64,000 nucleotides of DNA from NCBI GenBank assembly GCA_964590005.1, contig CAZPVJ010000151.1, positions 9,125 through 73,124 on the forward strand, read 5' to 3'. Positions within the stretch are counted from its first letter, which is position 1, and each line of letters opens with the position of its first letter. Below are positions 51,748 through 58,972 of this stretch, in pieces. The notes below the pieces were generated by a model. That model saw only the letters and a list, made by a program, of their open reading frames with translations. It was not told where the DNA came from and ran no database searches. Source of the DNA: CALJFL01 sp964590005 (GTDB taxonomy: Bacteria; Pseudomonadota; Gammaproteobacteria; Pseudomonadales; Halieaceae). The position numbers and the translations under genes are program-made.

Positions 51748-52201
51748 CCGGTGGGTATTGGATCAGCTCGATCACCTGTCCTCCCGTGGTAGCAGGGTCT
51801 AGATACACCATCTTACGCAGGCCGATCGCTATGATGCCGTCAGGGGTCACATGTCCCGGTCGGATATCGCGCGCGGCGAGTAGCTCAACAGCCTTTTCGA
51901 TATCGTCCACGCGCCAGGCAATATGGTTGATGCCAGCCCCGCCCGATGGCATGCCCAGCAGTTGCTCCTTGAAGTGCGGTGAACAGGGTTCGATCAACTC
52001 GAAGTTGAGTCCAGCCACGGTGAAAAAGGCGAAACGTGTGGCGGCAGATTCTCCCAGGGGTGGCTGGATATCTACCCCGGCAGAATCGAGGCCATACACG
52101 CGCTTGAACTCCGCCAGGGCTGCCTCCAGGCCAGGTACGATAAAGCCGATATGAGCGACGCCCAGCAAGCGGGATGCGAGTACATCGGTAATATCATTCA
52201 T
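51734..52201 (-). CDS. VOC-family protein (methylmalonyl-CoA epimerase-like)
   Basis: 155 residues with two glyoxalase-type betaalphabetabetabeta units: GVAHIGFIVPGLEAALAEFK, then INHIAWRVDDIEKAVELLAA and a C-terminal GGQVIELIQYP. The metal ligands H, H and E of the epimerase/glyoxalase group are present. It would isomerise, epimerise or lyse a small acyl-CoA or aldehyde. Its ATG overlaps the TGA of the nitrilase gene (ATGA). Confidence 0.87.
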   Translation of the reverse strand: MNDITDVLASRLLGVAHIGFIVPGLEAALAEFKRVYGLDSAGVDIQPPLGESAATRFAFFTVAGLNFELIEPCSPHFKEQLLGMPSGGAGINHIAWRVDDIEKAVELLAARDIRPGHVTPDGIIAIGLRKMVYLDPATTGGQVIELIQYPPDGAA

Positions 52202-53913
52202 GATCGCTCTTCCAACAGATCAGTTCGCAGTAGATCCTCGCTCAATCGCCAGGGCCTGTCCAAAAGCAGATCTGTCGCCTCTGACATCAGCTTGTTGCAG
52301 GCCGCCACGGGGGAAATACAAGCGCTGGTGATAGCAGCTGAGGGATCCTGGTCGGTAACGAGCGGTTCGTTGATACGGCCATCAAATTGCCGCTCCTGCC
52401 ACTGGGTCATAATCGTAAACTCACGCTCAAGCGACGCTATCAAGCCCGCTCGTCCTTGCACGGGACGACTGCTGGCAACAATACACACCCGGTTCTCGGC
52501 TGCGCGACTGGGCAACCCGAAATCCCGTTCCCAGGTTTCCTGCAGTTGGAAGGGAACCGCCAATACGTGGGCCCCGGCAAGCGCCGCCAATTTCGCAGTC
52601 TCCGGGAAAACCGCATCGTCACCGGTGATTATAGCCAGGCGTCCCCACGCTAAATCCACAGGCTGCAAGGATCGCCCCGGAATATGTGCTGGGTAAACTG
52701 AGCTGGGGTGAAGTTGCGGTTGCTCCGCCAATACCCCCTGGGCACTCATCAACACGCCACTGATACTTGAACCTCCAGCCACAGGTACAACCACAGACGT
52801 ACATAAGAGCAGGTCGGGACTGTCGGCCAGCGCAGTTACCATGGTCTCAATCGCCTCACGCCCGAGGGTTTGGGCGCGCTCTTCGTCGTGAAGGTCCGCC
52901 ATTTCATAACAAAACAGGCCTGGCAAGACTGCCAGCGCCGTCCCATCCGACAGGGTATCGATGGCTTCTGGCAGCCAGGCCAGCGCCGACCTGCCCTGTT
53001 CCGGCGGCAGCAGCGTCGCTACCGCCAGTTGGTCGGCGGCGGCAGCGGGCGGCTCGTAGCTGTTTTCCCGGGCAATGGGTTGGTATAGCTCTGGACGGCG
53101 CAGTCCAAATAAATCACTGCCATCCGGGCGACGCTTATCACGGGCCGCCGACAGGTCAATATCTGCGTGGATTACTGCCTCCTCATCTCTGGGCGCCTTG
53201 GCAAGCACCCGGCCATCAGGTGCCACGACCTGGCTTTCCCCGGCCCCATATAGCAATTCCACGGGGATATGCGTTTCCTCACTCACCGGTACCAGGAGCG
53301 CCTCGGGGATCAACGGACCGACCTTATTGGCTGATACCAGAAAAACCTTGTTCTCAGGCGCCCGGGCCGGGACGTGCAGGCTGGCCTCATCCAGAGCGAA
53401 TGAGTTCAGCGAATCGCAAAACAACTGCGCTCCGCGCAGCGCAAGTCCCCGGGGCGTTTCGAATGTCACGCCATCGCGGCAGGGAAACATAGCGACTCTG
53501 CCAAAAGGGGTGACTACAACGTCACTGGTCTGGTCAGCGCGGGCAAACCAGGTGTTTTCGTGACCCATAAGGGTTTGTTTATCCGCCACGCTAAGCAATT
53601 GACCCACAGGATCGAAGAGCAGCGAGCTCACCGTAATGCAATCTTCCCGCAGCAGCGAAACATTGATCACGATGTAGCTCCGATGCTGTGCAGCACGTTG
53701 GCCAATAGCGCGCAAAAACGGGCCATCCAGGCTCACCGCCACGGCGCGTGCATGATGGGCATCCTCGTACCAGGAAATGTGATTAGAAAACTCTGGTAGA
53801 ACCATGATATCGGGCTTCACCAGCGCAGCCTGGTCGATCATTCGCAGGCAGGTCTCAAGATTAGCGTCGACGTCAGTCCCGGAGGCAAACTGTACGGCGG
53901 CAACCCTCGCCAT
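52198..53913 (-). CDS. Tandem nitrilase/carbon-nitrogen hydrolase protein
   Basis: 571 residues from ATG at 53913 (53925 adds 4 residues). The N-terminal half is a carbon-nitrogen hydrolase with Glu in IMVLPEFSNH, Lys in ADKQTLMGHENTWF and Cys in VAMFPCRDGVTFETPRGL. The C-terminal half (about 295-520) repeats the fold: AVLPGLFCYEMADLHD, then LAIITGDDAVFPETAKLAALAG, but Glu and Cys positions are not conserved (LPGLF, TGDDAV), so it looks like an inactive second copy. The family hydrolyses nitriles, amides or ureides. Followed by VOC and unknown genes in one operon. Confidence 0.88.
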   Translation of the reverse strand: MARVAAVQFASGTDVDANLETCLRMIDQAALVKPDIMVLPEFSNHISWYEDAHHARAVAVSLDGPFLRAIGQRAAQHRSYIVINVSLLREDCITVSSLLFDPVGQLLSVADKQTLMGHENTWFARADQTSDVVVTPFGRVAMFPCRDGVTFETPRGLALRGAQLFCDSLNSFALDEASLHVPARAPENKVFLVSANKVGPLIPEALLVPVSEETHIPVELLYGAGESQVVAPDGRVLAKAPRDEEAVIHADIDLSAARDKRRPDGSDLFGLRRPELYQPIARENSYEPPAAAADQLAVATLLPPEQGRSALAWLPEAIDTLSDGTALAVLPGLFCYEMADLHDEERAQTLGREAIETMVTALADSPDLLLCTSVVVPVAGGSSISGVLMSAQGVLAEQPQLHPSSVYPAHIPGRSLQPVDLAWGRLAIITGDDAVFPETAKLAALAGAHVLAVPFQLQETWERDFGLPSRAAENRVCIVASSRPVQGRAGLIASLEREFTIMTQWQERQFDGRINEPLVTDQDPSAAITSACISPVAACNKLMSEATDLLLDRPWRLSEDLLRTDLLEERS

Positions 53914-53925
53914 AAACAACTCCAT

Positions 53926-54065
53926 TAACAGGCGGCTTAGCTGAATATTCTATGGCAGAAGGGCTAAAACGCGTTTGAGCACTAAAAAATATAATGTTAT
54001 AGTTTTATATCTTTTGAGGCAACGCATAATCACAGATTCCCATCAGGGAACGCGCTGGAGACAAG
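53926..54065. promoter_or_regulatory. Divergent AT-rich promoter region
   Basis: Between the nitrilase operon and the oxidoreductase/RCCR operon. AT-rich at 53983-54015. TGTTAT-N6-ATATCT at 53995-54012 has one good half of the TTGTTAT-N6-ATAACAA operator seen at 18690 and 61791; the second half is poor, so it is only a possible weak site. Confidence 0.3.
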
Positions 54066-54944
54066 GTGAAAATACTGATTCTGGGCATGGGCCACGTAGG
54101 TAAGGCGCTGGCGGCCAGGCTGCGGGCCATGGACCACCGGGTCGTCGGGACCACCACAACCCCGGGCAAGGTGGCCGAACTGGAGCAATACGCGGATGAG
54201 GTCGCTGTTTTGCGCGGCAGCGAATCGGAAAAAGTCACCGCAGCGGCTGCAGGCTGTGACGCGATCATCGTGACCGTCGCCCCGAACGTGAAGAACACAC
54301 GGACCGTCGAAGAGCGTCACCGGCACTACAAAGAGGTTCTGGTAGAAAGCTGCGCCAGTGCCGCTGCCGCCTGCGACCGGGTGATATTCCTGTCGTCTTT
54401 TTCCGTCTACGGCGACGGTGGTAGCGACACCGAGCCGGTCAGCGAAGAGACCCCGACTGCCGATCGCGAGGAGCCCTCCTCGCGCTATTACCAGGAAGCC
54501 GAAGAGCAGGTCCTGTCCAGACCCGCCGGCTGCGTGTTGCGCTTCCCGGACATGTACGGTGCACCCGACGATATGAGTTTTCCCCAGCGGGTAGCGATGT
54601 GCCATGAGTACTTCGGAGGTAAGGCCATATTCAGCGCTGACGCCCCGCTCTACGCGATCCATTTTGAAGACGTGGTGGATGCTGTCCTGCACGCGCTGGA
54701 CAAGTCGCTCTGCGGCATATTCAACGTCTGCGACAACAACAACCTGCCAGCGACCAACCGGGAGGTGTTTGACGCGATCTGCGCAGAGTCCGGGCTGGCA
54801 CCGCTGGAATTCCTGGACCAGATCAAGGCGCCCCTCAAGAAAATTTCCGCCGCCAAAATTTACGACACCGGATATGCGGTCCGCCACGGCGACCCCAACG
54901 CCGACGTGGTCGCACGGCACCGCGACGGGAGTACTGCTCTGTGA
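54066..54944 (+). CDS. NAD(P)-dependent epimerase-like oxidoreductase
   Basis: 292 residues starting at GTG 54066 (AAGG upstream). A Rossmann fold with ILILGMGHVGKALAARLRAM, DAIIVTVAPNVKNT, VIFLSSFSVYGDGG and FEDVVDAVLHALDKSLCGIFNV, typical of atypical extended SDRs (NAD-binding epimerase family). Substrate unknown. First gene of a four-gene operon with a second SDR, an RCC-reductase-like protein and an MFS permease, all overlapping or tightly spaced. Confidence 0.85.
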   Translation: MKILILGMGHVGKALAARLRAMDHRVVGTTTTPGKVAELEQYADEVAVLRGSESEKVTAAAAGCDAIIVTVAPNVKNTRTVEERHRHYKEVLVESCASAAAACDRVIFLSSFSVYGDGGSDTEPVSEETPTADREEPSSRYYQEAEEQVLSRPAGCVLRFPDMYGAPDDMSFPQRVAMCHEYFGGKAIFSADAPLYAIHFEDVVDAVLHALDKSLCGIFNVCDNNNLPATNREVFDAICAESGLAPLEFLDQIKAPLKKISAAKIYDTGYAVRHGDPNADVVARHRDGSTAL

Positions 54945-55738
54945 GCACCGTGGTTATCACTGGCAGTACCCAGGGTATCGGTCGCGGTCTCGCGGCTGAG
55001 TTCGCCCGGCGCGGCCACCACGTCGTGGTCAGCGGACGCGACCAGGCCCGCCTGGAGGAAACCCTATCAGCCCTGTCGGGACTGGCGGGTGAAGTGACGG
55101 GGCAGGCCTGCGATGTGGCAGACAGTGAACAGGTGCAAGCCCTATGGGATGCGGCCGTTGCGGTGGGGGGTGAGGTCGACATCTGGATCAACAACGCGGG
55201 ACTGGCGAGAACGGTATGGCCGATACTCGAGGTTCCCCAGGGCGAAATCGAGGCGATGGTGCGCACCAATATGCTGGGCACCATTAACGGCTGCCGCGTC
55301 GCCGCCGCGGGCATGCAGGCGCAGGACAGGGGCAAGATTTTCAACGTACTTGGCGGCGGCAGCGACGGCGAATACTTCCCGGGGCTGGGCATATACGGCA
55401 CCACCAAGCGGGGCCTGAATTACTTCACCGATGCCCTGGTCAAGGAACTTGCCGATACCAACATCATCCTCGCCAAGATCCGCCCGGGCATGATAATTAC
55501 CGAGGCTGTTATCCGGGAAGCCAGGGCCATGCCGGAGGTTTTTGAGAAATCCCGTAAAACCATGAACAACCTGGTCGATACGGTTGAAACCGTGGCGCCC
55601 TACCTTGTCGACCAGATCATCGCGACCGAAAAAAGCGGTAGCAAGATCCGCTGGCTGACACCTGCCAAGATGACCGGAAGAATGCTGAAAGGCCTGTTCA
55701 GCAAGCGTCCCGATCAATTCGAGCCCTTCGGCCTCTGA
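54941..55738 (+). CDS. Short-chain dehydrogenase/reductase
   Basis: 265 residues starting at GTG 54941, overlapping the previous stop (GTGA). ITGSTQGIGRGLAAEFARRG, NNAGLARTVWPILEV, a catalytic stretch NVLGGGSDGEYFPGLGIYGTTKRGLNYF containing Tyr and Lys, and a long C-terminus with IIATEKSGSKIRWLTPAKM are seen. The Ser of the catalytic triad may be the Ser in GGGSDG. Likely redox step on the same substrate as the neighbouring oxidoreductase and RCCR-like protein. Confidence 0.9.
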   Translation: MSTVVITGSTQGIGRGLAAEFARRGHHVVVSGRDQARLEETLSALSGLAGEVTGQACDVADSEQVQALWDAAVAVGGEVDIWINNAGLARTVWPILEVPQGEIEAMVRTNMLGTINGCRVAAAGMQAQDRGKIFNVLGGGSDGEYFPGLGIYGTTKRGLNYFTDALVKELADTNIILAKIRPGMIITEAVIREARAMPEVFEKSRKTMNNLVDTVETVAPYLVDQIIATEKSGSKIRWLTPAKMTGRMLKGLFSKRPDQFEPFGL

Positions 55739-55759
55739 AACCCAAACACGAGAAAGACT

Positions 55760-56572
55760 ATGAGTAGTGACACCAAGACCATCGACCAATTCCTGGCCGA
55801 AAACCCCGATGTCGACGTCAGCCAGGCCTGGGAGCGATGCTGGGGCGTGCTGAGCGATATCAAGCGACAAATTGCCGAGCGCTTTCCCGGGCTGGAGGCC
55901 GAGCCCAACTGCGCCGACCGGCAGTACTACACCTCCCCCAATGGCGAATTCGAGGGTTCGATGCAGGCCTGGAGCGGACCGGGGTGCGACTGGCTGGTGA
56001 ATTCCTGGCTGGGAAATCGCAAGGCCAGCATACTCGACATGAACGCCACCGCGTTCCTGGACCAGGCCACCGACGTACCCCACTTCGTCATGGTCTTCGG
56101 CACCATCCCGAAATTGTTTTTCTACTTCGACTTTACGCCGCGCCGCAACATCATGGTCGACACCGACTACCTCGACCGCTACTACGGCGCTATCAATGAG
56201 GACTACCTGGCACTGCGCGGCAACCCCGCCTTCCAATGGTCAGTCAGTCACGGGACGTACATGCGAGCGCTGACCAACCCCTCGACACAGAGCCTGATGG
56301 GTGACCTCAACAGCGACAACATCGACCTGCTGGCCGACTACGCTTATACCATGCTGGAGCGGTGGTTCGGCTGGCTGGATACGGCCACACCGGTTCCCGT
56401 CGATGAAAAGCCCGCGCTGCGCGAGTACGATTTCCGGGTGCGTGAACTGGGTTACGCGCGTGATCCCATGAATAAACTGGCGGAGCAGGTCTTCGGGGCG
56501 GGCCAGGTTGAGACCATGCTCAATATCCGCATGGGTCGGGAACAGATGCAACGCGCCATCGGGGCTATCTGA
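55760..56572 (+). CDS. Red-chlorophyll-catabolite-reductase (RCCR)-like bilin reductase family protein
   Basis: 270 residues. The central part follows plant RCC reductase: GSMQAWSGPGCDWLVNSWLG, LDMNATAFLDQATDVPHFVM, FYFDFTPRRNIMVDTDYLDR and YYGAINEDY, then PSTQSLMGDL, and a C-terminal ARDPMNKLAEQVFGAGQVE. In Arabidopsis RCCR the parallel segments are SSPIDFVIGSWIHC, NITSISGFLNSSTKAPNFVVE, LDLPHRKDLVLNPDYLKEYY and LDLQFPRMFGEEV. The Glu after APNFVV, which I recall as catalytic in plants, is Val here (PHFVMV). Family members are ferredoxin-dependent and act on open-chain tetrapyrroles. The gene lies between an SDR and an MFS transporter in one operon. Homology from memory; substrate here unknown. 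Confidence 0.72.
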   Translation: MSSDTKTIDQFLAENPDVDVSQAWERCWGVLSDIKRQIAERFPGLEAEPNCADRQYYTSPNGEFEGSMQAWSGPGCDWLVNSWLGNRKASILDMNATAFLDQATDVPHFVMVFGTIPKLFFYFDFTPRRNIMVDTDYLDRYYGAINEDYLALRGNPAFQWSVSHGTYMRALTNPSTQSLMGDLNSDNIDLLADYAYTMLERWFGWLDTATPVPVDEKPALREYDFRVRELGYARDPMNKLAEQVFGAGQVETMLNIRMGREQMQRAIGAI

Positions 56573-56574
56573 CA

Positions 56575-57864
56575 GTGACAAGATTGCTCGGTATAGAGCT
56601 TTCGGAGGGCATCCAGAGACGCCACCTGGTGGCCTATTTCTGTGTTGCCTTTATTTCCTCGAGTTACGCCGGCGCCCTGGCGATGCTGCAACCCGGGCTG
56701 TTGCAGGTGATGGGCATAGACCACGGTCAACAGGCGGTGCTCACCGGCAACCTCAGTGCCATGCAGGAGGTCATACTGATTGCACTGCTGGGTTTCGTTG
56801 GCATCGTGGCGGATCGCTATGGCCGCAAGCCGGTCTACGTGTTCGGGCTACTGGCCACCAGTGCAGGATTTACCCTATACCCCCACGCCACCACCATCTC
56901 CGAACTGGTGATCTACCGGATTATCGTCGCGGTGGGCAGTGCGGCGATGATCGGCATGATGGTGACGGTCATCGCCGATTACTCCCGCAACAGGACGCGG
57001 GGAAAAGCCAATGGCATGCAGGGGGTGGTCGCAACCCTGGGCGCCTTTCTGCCGCCCCTGTTCGGCGCCCTGCCGAAGCTGTTTGTCGACCAGGGCTACG
57101 ACGAGCTGGCGGCACAACAACTGACCTTTGCCGTCGCTGGCAGCCTTGGGGTACTCGGCGCCTTCATCGCACTGGTTGGTCTGGCACCTCACGTCAAGCA
57201 GACGTCCAGTGTCGCGCGTGAATCGATGATGACCATGTTAAAGATGGGCGCGAAAGCCTCCCGCGATCCGGGCATTGCACTGTCCTACGGCGCCGCCTTC
57301 ATCTCGCGTGGCGACCTCGCGGTCACAGGTGCGTTCATGAGTTTGTGGCTGGTGCAGTTCGGGATTGCCGAGCGCGCCATGGAACCCAGCCAGGCGATGT
57401 TTGAACTGGCCGTGCCACGGGTGCTGGCTGTGGTCTCGGGCGCACTGGTGGGGTCAATACTGATGGGTTACATCGCTGACAAGGTCACCCGTGTAACGGC
57501 GGTGAGCATGGCCTCAGGCCTCGCGGCGGCGGTCTACCTATCGATCTTTTTTGTCAGTGACCCTACCGCTGACTGGGTGATGGCCCTGCTGGTTATCATG
57601 GGCATCGCCGAAATAAGCGCCTTCGTCAGCAGCCAGGCACTGGTGGGTGAGCGCGCCGATGCCGCTCGCCGGGGTGCGATCATCGGCCTGTTCGGGGTTG
57701 CGGGCGCCGTGGGGATCCTGGTGGGAACTGCCGGGGGCGGCTGGCTATTTGCCAATATCCGGCCATCGGCGCCTTTCGTACTGTTCGGCATCCTCAACGC
57801 GGCAGTGTTTATCTGGTCACTCAAGGTACGCCGCGACGAGGGGGCAAGCGCCGCCACTGCCTGA
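56575..57864 (+). CDS. MFS transporter
   Basis: 429 residues starting at GTG 56575, 2 nt after the RCCR-like stop. About 12 hydrophobic helices; the MFS loop GIVADRYGRKPVYVFGLLAT lies between helices 2 and 3, and a second MGYIADKVTRVTAVSMASGL between 8 and 9. It probably moves the substrate or product of the operon across the inner membrane. Ends before a GC hairpin without T-tract (57874-57888) and the convergent quinone oxidoreductase. Confidence 0.93.
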   Translation: MTRLLGIELSEGIQRRHLVAYFCVAFISSSYAGALAMLQPGLLQVMGIDHGQQAVLTGNLSAMQEVILIALLGFVGIVADRYGRKPVYVFGLLATSAGFTLYPHATTISELVIYRIIVAVGSAAMIGMMVTVIADYSRNRTRGKANGMQGVVATLGAFLPPLFGALPKLFVDQGYDELAAQQLTFAVAGSLGVLGAFIALVGLAPHVKQTSSVARESMMTMLKMGAKASRDPGIALSYGAAFISRGDLAVTGAFMSLWLVQFGIAERAMEPSQAMFELAVPRVLAVVSGALVGSILMGYIADKVTRVTAVSMASGLAAAVYLSIFFVSDPTADWVMALLVIMGIAEISAFVSSQALVGERADAARRGAIIGLFGVAGAVGILVGTAGGGWLFANIRPSAPFVLFGILNAAVFIWSLKVRRDEGASAATA

Positions 57865-57873
57865 TCCAGGTAT

Positions 57874-57888
57874 TGCCGCAGGGCGGCA
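57874..57888. terminator. GC hairpin without T-tract
   Basis: TGCCGC-AGG-GCGGCA between the convergent MFS and quinone-oxidoreductase genes. There is no T-run, so it is at best a weak or Rho-linked end. Confidence 0.3.
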
Positions 57889-57899
57889 CAGACCTTCGG

Positions 57900-58862
57900 T
57901 TACAGGTCCTGTACGTGCAGGACGACCTTGCCACGGGTGCGCGTGCTTTCAGAACGGTGGTGCGCAGCAACCGCGTCACTCAACGCCATGATTTCTATCT
58001 CGGGAATCTTCAGCACACCCTGTTCAAATAATGACGCCAGCTCACCAAGCTGGGCGCCGTCAGCCCGGTGATGCAGGAACTCCGCCCGAATATTACGCGT
58101 GGCGATTTCTTCCATATCCGGCGGTTCATTGTTCATGTAGGCGACGGCCCCACCATCCCTGGCAAGGCGGATGGCGTCTTTCACAATCTCATCGCCCACC
58201 AGGGCTTCCAGCACCACATCCACACCCTCGGGCTCATGTGACCTGACGACTTCGCGATAATCATCCTGGGTGTAGTCGATAGGCACGTCGGCACCTAACG
58301 AACGCACGTAGTCGAAGTTGCTCTCGCGGGCGGTGGTGTACACCGTTGCTCCCAGGTGCTTGGCAATCGGGATGGCAATGCTGCCCACGCCACCGGCACC
58401 GGCCTGTATCAGCGCAGTCTGTCCCGCCTTCAGCTGCCCAAACTCCCCCAGGGACTGCCAGGCGGTCAGGCTGACCAGGGGCAAAGACGCGGCCTGCTCG
58501 AAACTGAACTGGGCGGGCTTGCGGGTAATCGCGGTCGCATCGATCGGCGTGAACTCCGCATAGGACCCGTGCTGAATCGACCAGGTAAAGGCCAGGCCCA
58601 TCACCTCGTCACCAACCTCCCAGCCATCGACGCCCTCCCCCAGGGCCACGATACGGCCGGCCAGGTCAAAGCCGGGGACCACAGGAAAGGTGCGGGTAAT
58701 GTACTCCTGTAACTCACCGCCGCGCAGTCGCCGGTCGATGGGGTTTACAGCGGCGGCACCCACCTGCACCAACACCTGTCCCGGGCCCGGCTCGGGCTTC
58801 GGCAGCTCCCCAAACTGGAGAACTTCCGGGGTACCGTGCTCGTGGTAAAAGACAGCTTTCAT
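57900..58862 (-). CDS. Zinc-independent quinone oxidoreductase (MDR family)
   Basis: 320 residues; MDR family without catalytic zinc. GELPKPEPGPGQVLVQVGAAAVNPID, FPVVPGFDLAGRIVALGEGV, then the NADPH Rossmann motif ALIQAGAGGVGSIAIPIAKHLGA. Probably NADPH-dependent enone or quinone reductase. It follows the TonB receptor terminator and points the same way as the receptor but is separately transcribed. Confidence 0.93.
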   Translation of the reverse strand: MKAVFYHEHGTPEVLQFGELPKPEPGPGQVLVQVGAAAVNPIDRRLRGGELQEYITRTFPVVPGFDLAGRIVALGEGVDGWEVGDEVMGLAFTWSIQHGSYAEFTPIDATAITRKPAQFSFEQAASLPLVSLTAWQSLGEFGQLKAGQTALIQAGAGGVGSIAIPIAKHLGATVYTTARESNFDYVRSLGADVPIDYTQDDYREVVRSHEPEGVDVVLEALVGDEIVKDAIRLARDGGAVAYMNNEPPDMEEIATRNIRAEFLHHRADGAQLGELASLFEQGVLKIPEIEIMALSDAVAAHHRSESTRTRGKVVLHVQDL

Positions 58863-58925
58863 GGCGTTGTCCTCGAAAAGTTTTGAATTATCGCGTCACT
58901 TTCAGGATAGCAGCTTTCTCCAGGG

Positions 58926-58960
58926 CAAAAAAAACCGCGCCGGGGGCGCGGTTTCTTTTT
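58926..58960. terminator. Bidirectional intrinsic terminator
   Basis: Stem AAACCGCGC (58932-58940), loop CGGGG, GCGCGGTTT (58946-58954) with A-tract left and T-tract right. It ends the minus-strand TonB-receptor gene. Confidence 0.9.
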
Positions 58961-58972
58961 CAGGTGCTAAAC

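Noticed and set aside
54030..54920. Minus-strand open frame of 296 codons
   Set aside because: Complete overlap with the NAD-binding epimerase-like gene; composition typical of an antisense shadow in GC-rich DNA.
55142..56236. Minus-strand open frame of 364 codons
   Set aside because: Antisense to the SDR and RCCR-like genes, which have clear family motifs and operonic overlaps.
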